Source of the DNA: Rhyzopertha dominica
Lineage: Eukaryota; Arthropoda; Insecta; Coleoptera; Bostrichidae
Reading direction: 5' to 3'
DNA length: 64,000 nucleotides
Assembly: GCA_025024175.1 (NCBI GenBank)
Contig: QCXZ01000064.1
Location: 51,667,325-51,731,324, forward strand
The translations under genes and the position numbers were made by a program. This document shows positions 1-13,059 of the stretch, piece after piece. Every line of letters begins with the position of its first letter. Positions within the stretch are counted from its first letter, which is position 1. The notes beneath the pieces are model-generated. The model did not search any database, was not told the origin of the DNA, and saw only the letters and a program-made list of their open reading frames with translations.

Positions 1-199
1 TTAGTTGGAAAATGCGCAGAAAAATGTCCACGTCCGATACACTTTTGATATTACCGAAATTATAAAGTGTTGACCTTCAAACCCAAATCGGTGATTTCGA
101 CAGCAAAATTTTGCAAACCTTATGAAAATAAGGGTCGTGGACAAAATTCTGTATATCGTAAATGTATGCAGTGAGGTGACTCGATGCAGCTTATTTATA

Positions 200-233
<34 letters not shown>

Positions 234-3080
234 GCAATGGCTGAAACAAGCAGTGAACCGATATAAATGGAGTGTCGCTATGAAACTTGACGAGAGAAGT
301 AACCTGAAACTTTGATTTGTTTCTTTTCTGCATTGCTGCGAAGAAAAATGCTACAAATTGTTGTTGATCAATAATACTCGTACTTAAAATAATTGGTAAC
401 CACCAAGACCACGCACTGCAATCATTTCACGAAATCACGAAGTAGGGGAGTACCCTGGCCACGCATTGTGGTCTTCGTCGTGATTGGTCTATTCAAATTG
501 TAAACACGGATTCGAATCGAAAATCGATTCCAATCATAAATTCCCGTTCGACTAGAATCGTAAATGTTTGTATGGTGAAACAAATTTGTGATTACCCAAA
601 CTACTGTAATGTTCTTGTTCTTTCTGTATAAATGGCAAATGGCGGGGAAAGCATCTGCAGCAGTTTATGGAACTACTTTATAAAAAGGGAACAAGATAAA
701 CCTGATAAAATGTATGAAATATTAAAAATAAACACCTTACAGTTGCCATACATCAGCAATTTAACACAGCATATCAAAAGACATCATTGGAGTATCCAGC
801 TAAAAATACAGAATAACATTTACACTTACACAGATGCCTCCTTCGCAATAAAAATGATAAATAACATTTAATAATGCAAAGATGGAATTTTATTTATCTC
901 TAGTAATTACATAGGTGAGATAGTTCTTATCCAACTAGCTCGCGTGTGTGTTTCTAACGGTTCTTGATGCGTTAAAAAACAGCTAATATTTGTTTGTTGA
1001 TTATAATTTTCAGTGAAACAATGGTGCTCTTCTAGGTTAGTTTGCCGACTGTCGAATATAATGTTGTTAACAAAGACAACTAACATTTCAATAAGAAACA
1101 ATATCAGCTTTAGTGCAAAACTACTACTGGAAGGATATATTATGCCCGGAAACTAATACATAAAGCGGTGATCGTGTATATCGCCCTAAGTTAACCATAC
1201 TTATTTAGAAATATTACTAAAAATTTTCTATTTTTATTTGCCTATTTCACAAAAAAATCAGTCTCAATAATCTACCGGAAAATTAATTTCTAATACCTTT
1301 AATAATTTCATACAAATAATACAGGCATCCTGCTTAATTTAGCTCTAATGACACAGAGATTGAAATCTCGATTCTAAATGATTTTTCTTACAGTGGCCGA
1401 CACCTAGCAATTATTATAGTCACAAGCTACAGTGGTAGCATAAAACGCTCGGATTTTCAGCACCACCCACCACTAGACACATGTAGCGATCATTAGCTAC
1501 AAAATGGTATCTTATCATAATACAGTAATAATCTCTATACAATTTAATTTGTGAAGTTATCTACTTTTAGTTATATACAATTTATAATTTTTGATTAATT
1601 ATGTCTAATGTTGTGTCTTTTAGCAATATACGATTAAGCTTGACAACTAAAGTTCTATTACTTACATATTTTTAAATTTTTTGGTAGTATAATGACATAC
1701 ATGGCTATTTAAAGCATTTAAAGCTATATAATACCAGCTTTCGCTGTAACAATTGTAAACGTGCAGATCCACTTTTAAAGTAAACATTCTATTAAAATAT
1801 ATTCTTAATGGCATTTGTTTAACTTTTTTACTTTCTTACATTGATGTCTCGATATATACAATGAAATCGATATTTCAATGAAAGTAAAGTGTCTTGCATT
1901 AGATATTACTTCAAATTAAAGTTTTCTTTTTACTGTAAACTTCTATGCAAAGTATTTATACAGTTAGCTTAAATGTTATTTACTATTTTTAACACGTGCA
2001 GTTTAGAATGTTGTTTATTTAAAAATACTTGGGCATCTCAATTAAAAATCCCGACTACACCTATTAAGCAATTTTCAAATATATCTAGTAGCTTTTCTTT
2101 CACAAATGCCATATAGATAAAAAAAACTGTCTTTGTTATAAACGTCACTGCAATTGGACCAAAGTTAGTTACGTTAAAAGAGAAAACCGTAGAATGGTAG
2201 TTTAAGAGTAAATTTTTCTACTGTAACATACATTTTTTGATGAGAATGCGAAAACCTAATAAGTTATGCTAGTTACAAGCACTAGAGTTGCGAATTGACA
2301 GAAAATCTGTACGTGTTCAATTCAGGCAAACCACTCTCCTAACAGTATTTACATTTTTACACACTATTTATTTAATTGATTGCGTAGAGGACCTGATACA
2401 TGTAAAGGTTGATGAAACACAATGAACGGCTTTAAATTCTACAGCACTAAATAACTCTAAGAGCAACATTACTCTTGCCTCGTCAAGCTTTACTTCGACT
2501 TCTTCCAAACTTCATTCGTAACAAATCGCCCTGAGTAAATTAACGAGCTTAGCGTTTTTCAAAGCTTTTTAATTCCGTTTGTTGGTAGTTACGTATCGAA
2601 GCTAAAACCACAGCGATAGTCATAAATCTCCAGAATTAATCGTTTGTTGCCGTAGTATTGGAGGATACTTCTCGTACATGGTATGGCTGATTGACCAGTA
2701 ATTTGTTTACATTCGTATGTCGATTTTTCATCCGAAAGACCGAAGCGCTTCTCTTGTAAATCCAGCTCAGGCTGTATGTGAAAACATCGAATTTTTGTAT
2801 ATTGAAGACAATTGTATGACCGTCGAGTATATGCTCTTAGACGCTTCGCTCAAGATATTTTCAAATTAATTATACATCCTTGAGAAATAAGTAAGCTAAG
2901 GTAGAGGTTTGCAGAAGATAAGAGTGGGATATATTTGCAGTAGGAGTGAGAAGTATATGTTACATACGAAGCACCACAGGGAAATGTACATGGACCTTTC
3001 CTGTTTATTCTACATCCAAACAGCTTTTAGAGCTCGAGCTAGGTAAGTGATCGCCAGACCGCGATTCGCAGGCTAGCCCT
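1..3080. other. gene-free AT-rich stretch
   Basis: I see no coding exon, RNA gene or clear transposon here apart from the ATT microsatellite at 201-233. Short open frames at about 632-871 (plus) and 907-1101 (minus) have no recognisable motif or splice context and look like chance frames. Confidence 0.6.
201..233. repeat. (ATT)n microsatellite, 11 units
   Basis: Uninterrupted ATT trinucleotide run of 33 bases. A second, longer ATT run lies at 58164-58202. Confidence 0.95.
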
Positions 3081-3084
3081 ATGT

Positions 3085-3500
3085 GATTCAGAAGGTGGCG
3101 AATCGATTTTCGATTCAATGAAAAAACCGATTTGAATCGAATAATCCAAACACCGATTGGAATTGTTTGAATGGATTCAAATCGACTGAATCGTTTGATC
3201 GAGTCTGCTGAAGGAATTTTGAAATTAATCTAATCGGCTGAATCTATTCGAATCGAATTATAATACGTGTCAATTATTGACACTATTACCACGAAATTTG
3301 ATTAAAATTGGAATTTACATTGCACCCGACATTTTTAATTAACTTGATTTTTTGTTTAATTTGAATTCAACTTCAGATTTTAATTTGATTCGATATTGCG
3401 ATTCAATTCATTTCGACGTTTCGCTTCGATTCGATTTTTATCTGAAACGATAAGACGATTCGCAAAAAAAATCGTTTCGAATCAATACATCGACTTTTTG
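3085..3500. repeat. cryptic simple repeat rich in ATTCGA/TCGAAT
   Basis: The words GATTCGA, AATCGA, ATTCAAATCGA and TCGATTC recur many times on both strands over about 400 bases, far more often than in the flanks. A short patch with the same wording lies at 508-558. It looks like a decayed tandem array of a short near-palindromic unit. A small frame at 3396-3587 is made of this repeat and is not a gene. Confidence 0.6.
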
Positions 3501-5019
3501 CCCATGTCTATTGCAAGCTATACGCATCCAGTGGTGACTCGTGAGAGTATCTTCTGGGTCGGCCGTAACAACTTTGGTCCACTCTAGTTGGTCAATATTG
3601 TTTATTTATAAATCATGAACAGAATAATTGATAATAAAGAAAAACAAATGCGAGAAACGATCTTAATCTGAGGTTAAAAACGGTTGTGGATTAGTTTGTG
3701 CTATAATAAGTAACTCCACTCAAAAGCACGATCCATCAAAATCGTCAGGCCAGGCACGTTAAGCAGTTGTAATCTTTTTTTCTATCCTATGCCGCTACCA
3801 TGGAGTGTGCACATTTAAAAGTAGCCAAAATAGAGACATGTCACTTCTGTTAATTTTCATACCGCTACAAGTTAGAAGATAGCCCAATTGGCTACAGGTA
3901 GCCCCTGCACTGGAGATGAGAGCCTATCTATATCACACCCTATCGAAAATGTGTAGTCCTTCAGACAGCATTAAGCGTACGTGTACGGGGAATTACTTCT
4001 TCTATTTTCTTTTTGTGTGAAATTATTCAATAATTTCAGATTGAATAAATTTAAAAGCACATGTATTTAATGAATTCTGTTAAATGTTTATATCTTCTTA
4101 GATCGTTTATTTAGGAGGACTGTTCTTACAATAATCATAGAAAAATTAAGAGCTTCGTAGAAAATTCGGATAGTTTTTCGTGGTTTCAGTATATAACTAC
4201 AGATATAATTATTGTTCAATGCACATGTCAAAATTAATTCTCCGAATCCGACGATTGCAAACGCCGCACCGACTATAACATAAATCCAATAAATGTATAT
4301 ATACATAAAATTAAATTATATGATTATAAAAAGCCACTGTTGTGGGGTGTCAATTAAGTAGATACTTATTAATACTCAATTTTAATTTAATGAATAAAGT
4401 TAAAATAATTGAATAAATGCTGATGTCCTCTTTAGCGCTTTATACTTTTTGCCGAACTAGGCACAGCCGAGTCTGGATTTTAGCTTCACGATTCTGAGCT
4501 GTTCTGTTCCATGCTGTTTACCGACCTAGCGCTTGGATCATGCATATATACACCGCGCAGCCACGTTGTAAGCCATGTTGCCGAGCAAAGTAAATTTTTT
4601 TGGATGACCCGTATAAATATGTTTTTAGGGAATTATTAATTTTACGGTAATGTAAAAAAATGCACGCTAACTCTTTCAAGATATCTGAACGCTATAAAAC
4701 AATATACACATAAAAATTAATTATTCCTTTCATTAAAATTCTGTCAATGCATGCATCTCTTTGACCCCTGAGCGTAGCTCTTCCACAAAATACCTATAGA
4801 AAAACAAAATATATTTTTTCTGTTTACTTAAGATTTTAAATGAAAAACATTGAGTCAGTTTTCAAACCCCTTAAAACGTCAGCAATTGTTAGTAATATTT
4901 GCTATTCTAAAACACTTTTTCGAGAGGTTTCAGAAATTTTGAAACAGCAAGGTGAAGTTAGTATTTGTTAAAAACCCCCTGTATGTTCTATAACAGGCTT
5001 AAATTCCTCCCCTTAATGT
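3501..5019. other. gene-free stretch
   Basis: No supported gene. The frame at 4088-4306 (minus) has hydrophobic runs but no start context, splice site or polyA support, and I treat it as chance. Confidence 0.5.
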
Positions 5020-5560
5020 TGACGATGGCAACTGTGAAATGCAATTGCTGATTCGGTTAGGGCTCGTATGCTATTCTCTGAATCGCTAAATCCTTTGTTA
5101 AGGTGTCAGATTTCGCCTGCAACTCCTTACAAACAATAATAAGAACGATTCTACCTCGAGTACCTTAATGATCCTCTTGAAATTCCGCCAGCGCTTAAAA
5201 GAACAAAGTGACGCGGCGCGTTAGTTAACTGAGGGTGCGACACTTTTTCTGTCCCTGCGAAATACAACCCGCCTCCCTTGTCAAAGGGGCCAGAGTAAGA
5301 CGGATTGAATCTTCATTTCAAAGGGTTTATCTTCGCGTGTAGCTTACGAATAACCCCTGTTTTGTCATAGCGAGGCGCTTATTTCGCGAAAGAATTGCAA
5401 ATAAAATGAAGTCGGAACGAGGCGCCTAATGAAAAGACGTTCGCTTTTCTCGTGCGGGTTATTTAGAACGGCGTCTGTTGCCATTATTGGAGTTTGCAGG
5501 AACACGTAGACGGCTCGCTGCATTTATTAAATGTTTTAAGTGCTCATGCATATGCTGTAG
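5020..5560. other. GC-elevated unique island, candidate conserved non-coding element
   Basis: About 500 bases with clearly higher GC and more CpG than the flanks, no long open frame, no terminal inverted repeats and no internal repetition. Such islands in AT-rich insect introns are often conserved regulatory sequence. This is inference only; similar islands occur near 10.2, 15.4, 23.8-24.2 and 42.0-42.3 kb. Confidence 0.3.
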
Positions 5561-6496
5561 TGGAACGAGTGCTGGAATAAAAGTTAAATGATATTTTTTG
5601 GCATCTACAATGAAAAATAGGTTTTAAGATTTTTACAGCTTTGCATGAAATTATGCAATAGGATAGCTGTTCAAAGCACTCCGCCAATGAAACTGCGCTG
5701 TATGCAGCAGTAGTTAAATTCAAGTAAACGAAAACATAGTTCTTAATAGTAAGGGCAACATTTTCCTAAATAAAAGAGTCATTACGCATATGAAGGTTGT
5801 AATACATTTTTTGTCTACTATCTAGTTAGTTGGGTTCTAAAGCATCAGAAAGATACATGAAAGGTGCAATTAAATATATAGCTGCTAAGGGTTAAAGTAG
5901 AGATCCCAGAGAGAAAGAAAAGATCTATTTTACAAATCCCAACCACTCAATAATTACTGCAACGATATGTTTGAAAATGGTCTTATTCGAAAGCTCGTGA
6001 TTGATATTTTCACCTAAGCTATTTTATACTGTAAACTAAGTGGTGCAATAACTAGAATTCGTGAAAGTGAAGGTTAAAAATAATCGGAAAAGTAAACTTC
6101 GAAATTAGCAATTATTATATATATTCGTTTGGAAAATATCTTAGGGTCTAACAATTAATACAACACTCATGTCTTAGGTACGCTTTAGGCATAAGTTAAA
6201 TGATCTTCATTGGTTAAATATGAGTAACAGAATTAGACTACTTCGTTGGCGTCTATAAGACAGCATCAGAATAACCAAATTCCTCTCTATCTGCATTAAC
6301 ATATCCAATACCGTGCTCATTCATAGTGTTATTATAAGATGCAAAAGTAGTATTCACTCATCACTCATCATTTACCTACTGCTTTGCATGTGAACATGAC
6401 AGCATTGCTCGTGATTGCCGGGTATTGAGCCTGTCCCGTTTTAAGTCAATAATGTTTTAAGAGACTAGTTAATAAACGATAATAAGAAGTAGAAGT
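5561..6496. other. gene-free stretch
   Basis: Nothing supportable seen between the GC-richer island and the hAT element that starts at 6505. Confidence 0.5.
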
Positions 6497-6504
6497 AGAA
6501 GAAC

Positions 6505-8853
6505 CAGTGGCGTCGCCTGAGTTCCAAATGTGGGTAGGAACTCTAAAATCCGAAGGGGCACTCTGGAGAATTCACAATAGTCACAATACTAGTATTCCTT
6601 AAAAAAAAGAGCGTTTAATGCGTCAATGTAATTGAAGTGATCCACTATATTGAAGAGGTAGCAAGAGCAACTGCGGTGCTCACCAGAATCACTTAAAATG
6701 ATAAAACGAATGGGCGTAATGTGGTATCGCGAATTGTATTCTCGAAATTCGAAATATATTATATCAAATCAATTGCTGTTCAAAAATACATCTGTAAAGT
6801 AAGAGTACCAAGCCCATAATCTGTTTGTTGAAAATAATGCTTAAATATTATGTGGGGCGATATTTATAATCAAAAATTTTGTATATATTTCAAAAACAAG
6901 ACAATAGTCTTCAGTAAATTTAACAATAATTTTACAATAAAATAATATAAAAATACAGTCCACTATTTATTAAGTGTGGGTAATGCATGGGTAGTGCTGC
7001 GCATCGATATTTTAAAATCACACTAGGACTTTACGCGAAGTAAAATTTCATAACCCAGCAGTAAGATGTGAAGGAACTGTGATTCTGTTTCCGTCTTTCT
7101 TTGTAGAATGGAGAAATTTTTACATTAGCTTGAAAATGTTATTTTAAAACCGAATTTTTGATCAAGTTATGTTATTGCAACCATTATTGAACAAGTTGGC
7201 TATCCAAAAAGTGGAAGAAATCAAAATTAAAAATGCGTTTTGATTCAAATTTAATAAATGAAACTTCTTAATCTCAGAATTAAAGCTCCAAATTGGAATC
7301 AGATAACCGGATGTCCGGTTCTTCAGATGTTTACCATCCGATTTCCTAAATCAGGAAACTGGTTGGAATATCTATAATAGTGAAAATGAAGAACTCTAAC
7401 TTTGATCTAACTTATAACTACTTTTACCTCAAAGCCATTTGTTTTTACCTTTTAGCTTCCCCTTTAATCCTCTTTCTGCTTCCCGTACTGCTTACAGATA
7501 CCAATACATTAGATTCCATCTTTTTTAAGTAAAATATTGCATTTTGAAACAAATGAATTATTCCAAAGACTTCTTTTTGATTCGAACGTCCTACAACGAG
7601 TGTACTTTTAAAGGGGAAATACAGCGTTTTCAGTTCAAACACAAGTCCCATCTGCTTACAATCATGTTCAAGTATCGAGTGCCATCTATAACTCAAAAAC
7701 TGAGTTTTGGTCGAAAAGTGCGTTTTGATTTGGAGCTCCTCATATAAGACGTCTATGAATTTTACTACCTGAGTTATGAATTTTTATTCGCGTAAAATCG
7801 ACTTCTGTCGATTGAACTTAGGTGTTCTGTGTTCTGTACCCGTAACATTGATAAAAAGGCTATGATAATATCTTATTAAACGAGCAATTCTTGTATAGAT
7901 ATATGTGCTTTGCTATCTCAAGAACAGTCCTAGCGATTTGCATAAAGATTTCTACTTTAAATAAAAGTTGTGCTTTTGAGTTAATCTGTACAGTAATTTT
8001 TCCTGGAAAAACTAAATTCTCCCAAAAATAAGTAAATTCCAGTTATTAAGGACTGTATAGTTCCTCACGAGTACCAATAGTACCATACAAGGTCCATGAG
8101 TTTTATTTTCTTTTGATGTCATCTCGTAGAATTTCAACAGCTGATCTCTATACTCGTATTACCATTAACTTGATTTGAAAACTTTTAGTTTGAAAACAGA
8201 ATTACCCCTCTTTAACTTTGTGAACCCAAAGCTCGACCGAAAATACCTTGCTGGTAGTTTTTCAAAAGTGTTCTACAAAAGTTCTATTTGGAAACCGAAA
8301 ATGACATAAAAATGTAATTTTTCCTAGAAAATATATTGAAAATATAATTTTGATAATAAATTTACCCTAAGTGATTTTTCCAGATTGTTCTAGAAAGTTC
8401 CATTATTCGAAATTGAAAAAAATATTGAAAATATGTCTTCACTGATCGATCCAGTCCTTAAAAACTAAGCCCCTTGGTGATTTTCTGCGAATTTTGTAGA
8501 AAGTTCTATTCGAAAACTGAAAGAGGTATTAAAAGTTTGTCTTGAGCGATCTATTAGTCCTTAAAAAAATAACCTTATTGGTGATTTTTGAAGAATGCTC
8601 TAGAAAGTTCTATTTGGACTCTACCTAAGAAATCTTAAAATTTTGTCGTCACTCCCGAATCAGTACTTAACGGTTACTCACTACAATAGAACTACTAGAA
8701 GGAACCTCAAAAATTAATATTTTATTGCTATTCATTTTGTATCTTTATAGGTATGATATTGCAGTTTCAATGTCGATTTTTTTTTTGGGTGGGCACCAGG
8801 GCGGGCCTGGACTTTTTCTGGGTGGGCCTGTGCCCACCCTGGCGACGCCACTG
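6505..8853. mobile_element. hAT-type non-autonomous transposon, about 2.35 kb
   Basis: The element starts CAGTGGCGTCGCC at 6505 and ends with the exact reverse complement at 8853, giving a 13-bp terminal inverted repeat. Both ends are flanked by the perfect 8-bp duplication AGAAGAAC (6497-6504 and 8854-8861). An 8-bp target duplication with CAGTG termini is the hAT superfamily signature. No transposase-length frame is present, so it must have been mobilised in trans. The interior contains a degenerate tandem array (about 8170-8620), and the right subterminal part is G-rich. Small frames inside it at 7445-7747 and 8732-8941 are not genes. Confidence 0.9.
8170..8620 (+). repeat. degenerate tandem repeat of about 105 bp inside the hAT element
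   Basis: The landmark GTGATTTT followed about 20 bases later by AGAAAGTTC recurs at about 8371-8400, 8477-8506 and 8580-8610, a spacing of 104-106 bases. A more diverged unit lies before it at about 8250-8290. Between landmarks each unit has a recognisable AGTCCTTAAAAA segment. Confidence 0.75.
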
Positions 8854-8861
8854 AGAAGAAC

Positions 8862-10189
8862 AGCGAACAGTGTGTCTGTTCATCTTCACTCCACCGGTTT
8901 GTTGCATCTTGAAGATACAATATTATTGTGTCATTCTGCATTCCTCATGCGTTTTACATTATTAAAAGCAATGAGGGTTTTCGCAAACTCATTCCTTGTT
9001 GACCTCTTTTATTATTTTTCTTACTATCAAGCATGTTTCTAGTATTGTCGATATTTGCTTATCTGCTAATAAGTGTACTGGTACTCGTAGATTGGGCCTT
9101 TTGAACTCAGTTAGCAACTCTGATTGTATGAGGCTTGCGACTGAGATGATAATGGGTAAAAGCTTTTCCATTTTCCACATTGATTTAATATATATTTCCT
9201 TATCTTTTCCGCGAATGTTTTCTGTATGTTATCATCCAGAGCATGTGCAATATCTGGTCTGTTATTTAATATTGTTTCATCTGTTATAATTGTTCTGTCC
9301 CAACGTACTGATGAATTTCGATTACTGATTCGGGTGTGTATTTCTTATAATACGGATCCTCTATTTTGTTTGTTTTATTTCTGTATTAAATACTAATGGA
9401 AAATTTTTGCACATACAATCAAATAATACTCAAATATCACCTTTATTGGGATTTATACTTGGGAACATTATTCTCCAATGAAAGTTCGGTCTCGTCCTGT
9501 ATGACCAATGACAAATAGTAGGGATATCGATTAAAAGAAAAATCGTTTCAGGTAAACAATATTTTTCGTTGTCTGGAGAAGCGATTCCAAAAGTTCTATT
9601 CTATAGAACCGAAATGTCACCATTCTAATTTTGCACCAAAGCGATTTTAATAATGAAGTTCTTTATAAGACTATTTTTGGTAAGCATTAGTTTTTTTTTG
9701 TTGACGATGACAGTTAACTTCGCCACCTCTCACGTGGTGACACTTCACGCAAATAGTTTAGAGCCTGTCACACAGTGTATTGTATACTGCAACCTATTTT
9801 TATACATATTTATATATTTATTGAGCAGTCTGTAATCGCTTGATTTCTTTTAGTAACGATTTTATCATTTTTATGTTTTCCCAAACTTTTCATAATCAGC
9901 ACTGTCCTTAGCCACAGCAATACTAATGTTGACAGATTAGAGACATCTACAGTAACATTTCGGGCAATATGCCTGTATGTACAATACCCGGATACTGGGC
10001 ATACGCATAGTGACTAGTTTTATGCAAGGTAGGTAAACGGTAATAGATATACTACAAACATATAATACCTACAGTACCCATGTAAATACTCTCCCTAGTG
10101 CTACAGTTCGAAAATATTTATTTTATAGCCGCTCAGCAGTTATTGATTTGCCGTAATAAATATGCATCCACTGGAAATTTCACACTTTA
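8862..10189. other. gene-free stretch
   Basis: No supported gene. A 60-codon frame at 9653-9835 begins with a hydrophobic stretch like a signal peptide, but it has no mature domain, no polyA signal close behind and no family resemblance, so I do not call it. Confidence 0.5.
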
Positions 10190-10470
10190 ATAATCCCCTC
10201 TACGAGAGCTGCAATTATAATGAATGTTAAAAGCGCTGCAGCAGTGCAGACGAGTCCGCTCGACTGTTTTTTGAATGGTTAAATGGAAATTACTTACAAA
10301 GTTTTCGGGCTGCACTCGAACATTCGCCTAATGCAAACTTTTTTGTTTCAGGTAAGTTCCGTTGGCATATCATCCGCTGAGAGGACTGGTAAGAGCTTTC
10401 ACAACTTTGGAGATCTTCTACCCGGTCAAGTTAGATTCGTTTTTAATTAGGGGAGGAAAATCTGCGGAAG
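10190..10470 (+). other. GC-elevated island around a recursive splice site
   Basis: Unique sequence with higher GC than its surroundings and no open frame or repeat structure. The candidate ratchet point at 10351/10352 sits in its middle. Ratchet points in Drosophila tend to lie in conserved intronic sequence, so the co-location supports a functional intronic element, but conservation cannot be seen from one genome. Confidence 0.35.
10338..10360 (+). promoter_or_regulatory. candidate recursive-splicing ratchet point 1
   Basis: A pyrimidine tract (CTTTTTTGTTTC, 10338-10349) runs into CAG and directly into GTAAGTT, with the zero-length exon boundary at 10351/10352. A full 3' splice site fused to a near-consensus 5' splice site is the known form of recursive splice sites that remove giant insect introns stepwise. 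It points to a plus-strand host gene. A second such site lies 30.5 kb downstream at 40911/40912. Confidence 0.55.
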
Positions 10471-12389
10471 TAGCTTGGCGAATTTATCCCTCCATGACAA
10501 TTAAATTCTTAGCTAGTGCTGCATTAATATCTTAAAGAAAGGAAAAGAATATTAGTCGAACGGTACTACAATAAAAATGAAGCTTTCGCAAAACACTACT
10601 TTGTAACTTGAAATGGACATGGCAGACGAGCCATTTTCTTCAAAATTTGCTTGAATTTAAGATTACATCTTAGTTTAAGGTTCTGTAAATCCTACACTAT
10701 ACTGATGATTAACTTTAAACCACTATAACCACAAGTGAAATTGTTTGATCTTAATACCTCAATATTAACGTCTTCTTGTATTAATAAGTCTAAGAGTCAA
10801 ACTAAACCTTCTTCTTACAAACGTTTTCTCTTACGTTAGCATTGCATCAAAATTAAAAAACATTGTTATGTACCAAAATTAAAATTATAGAGTATTCCTT
10901 AGTGCCTTAGTGTGGCTTGCTTTAAATGACATAATGAAGTTGTAAAAAACTTTGGGCTTTCAGTTTAAGCCACAACTTTGGACAGATTCAATTTTCCATT
11001 TCTAAATCTTTTCACGCAAATTTGGGAGTTAAAAACATACCATCGCCCAAATTATACCTCTTAATTGCGTTAAATGTAAAGGTTCGGATAAAATTGCGAG
11101 TTCATTCCTGATTAGTAATCGTTCTATGCTAGTAAAAAGCAAGTGAACTTTTTGTAATAGGATAGTTACTGACAAACACGAGTTTTCTTATATTCCGTAC
11201 AAAGTAGAGTCATGTAGAGTCCGTAAATTTCATCAAATATGCAAAATAATAAGCTGTGTTAAGGATCGAATTAAATATTGCATTAATTTTTTTGTGGTAA
11301 ATCTCATTTTCAAATACTGTACTATCAAGACAACTGCAATCTACCTATTTTCAAATTTTTAACGCCACAAAAGGAACCTACATTTATTTCCGACGCTGCC
11401 GTGGCAGTTCTTAGACATGTTTGTAACACTGCTTATTGGATCGCGGCTTACTTGCCAAATAATTCAATAAACCCATAAATTAAAAAAACATGGCTTTTAT
11501 CATTGGTTTCGTGTTGTATATCATATTTCGCTACCTTGATGAATGGTATGTTAATACCCCAAAAACTAATTTAAATTAAGTACCTGANCAGTATACGCCC
11601 TAAGAGTGATATCCTGAGTTTTTGTTTGTAATGCTCATATTTCAATTATTTGCGATCCTTTCAAATCGGCAAGTGTGATTTCAAGAGATCATTGAAATAC
11701 AGCTGCTATTTTTTATATCGATGCAGTTTCTTAAAAAAAACTTCATTTTCAGATGGATGCAATTATAGAATAACAAATTGTGAAACGATTCGCATAAAAC
11801 AACATGACCGATGCTGCCGTGAGAGTTTTAATATGTCACGAATTTTTAATTACTACTAATGTGACATTCGTATAATATTACCTAACATGCAATGTAGTGC
11901 TATGTACTTTTACAAATCGCATAGAACTTCAACTGTAACGTCTAGCAGTATGTAGTATGTAGAGAAATGCAGAACAACAGAGGAGGCTTTGTTTTACTTC
12001 AACTATTGAGAAAATGAATATAATGTGACGAAGTACAGTTTGAACGAACCGATGTAACTGTGCAAATAACTGTGCAAAATAATGAATATACTCGTGGAGA
12101 AAGGGTACTGAACATTGTTAAATTTCTATAGGCTTATAGAGGGAGCCACATCACGTGATAGTTGAAAAAAGAATCTGTAATAGCTGAAGAAAAATTAATT
12201 TTCTTAGATGTTAAAAGTGTAAGGTAAATCACGGTGATACGGTGAACAAAAAAAAATGGAGCCGTGTATATAAAACGAAATTGTTTATTTAAACAAAATA
12301 AATACACTCTTCTTTCATAAAATATATAGGCAGCAAATTAACAGTGTCATATCTTCTTTAAGGCTTACAAAAGATAAAAAAAAAGACTA
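10471..12389. other. gene-free stretch
   Basis: AT-rich sequence with no supported gene or element. The frame at 11650-11859 has no recognisable domain. Confidence 0.5.
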
Positions 12390-12396
12390 TTTATTA

Positions 12397-12667
12397 TTAG
12401 CAAATGCAGTTTGTGTGAAATTGTGAACCACATATATCACATATGGTTTCAAATTTTGACCATTCTTCGTACAGCCAAAGTTGGCAGCTAACACATTTGA
12501 TCCAATTCACGTTTTTTTTAGTGCAAATATACAGTTCATCGCATCCAACACGATAACACTCTTCATCCATGTCTATGTCGTCATCATCGTCTTGCAACTG
12601 GATATCCAGCGATGAGTCGGATTCGGTATCTGTGGTAGACGCTTTTCGTTTCTTAGGTTGCCCTATA
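12397..12667 (-). pseudogene. C-terminal tail of a pogo/Jerky-like DDE transposase, decayed
   Basis: Reading minus from a possible splice acceptor at 12668-12669, the frame starts with a lysine/arginine-rich PKKRK segment, then a serine/aspartate run (DDDDD), then a cysteine-rich module with NWIKCVSCQLW and ICDICGS. Basic linker, acidic stretch and a PHD-like zinc module closing with W-x-x-C-x-x-C is typical of the tail of insect pogo-like DDE_1 transposases. Two ligand positions expected to be His and Cys after the tryptophan read as Tyr and Trp, so zinc binding is probably lost. AATAAA lies at 12395-12390, next to the stop. No catalytic domain is seen upstream within the window. Host domestication is possible but less likely given the lost ligands. 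Confidence 0.6.
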
Positions 12668-13059
12668 CTAAAAACATAGTAGTATTACTATGCTTCCCGC
12701 ACAACACACAAACTAAGATTCTGATTCAACCCTATAGATTACTAGGTCATCAAAAATGCACACCTACCCGTCTTTTACAGTATGGACGCGCTGTGAAAGA
12801 CTTTACTAATAGTGTAGTAGTAGAAAACTAAAAAATGTGCTAGTGTTGGCCTTTGATTGATGATTGAGCTACTATTTGCATTGTTCTGTTTAAATCTTGC
12901 ACCCTTATTTTTGTAATCTATAGCTAAATCGATTAAAATGTTCGGTGCAAGGATGATGGACTCCAAAAGCTTTGGGTAAATGTGGCCAATAATATGGTTT
13001 CGATTTCTATCCAAAATACTCGAAATGATTGCCTCTCTGTGTTTTATATCAAACGAGAA

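Noticed and set aside
3032..3050. CTAGGTAAGTG as a possible ratchet point
   Set aside because: No pyrimidine tract upstream of the AG.
9653..9835. 60-codon frame with a signal-peptide-like start
   Set aside because: Nothing recognisable follows the hydrophobic stretch, cysteine spacing does not match the secreted family, and there is no nearby acceptor or AATAAA.
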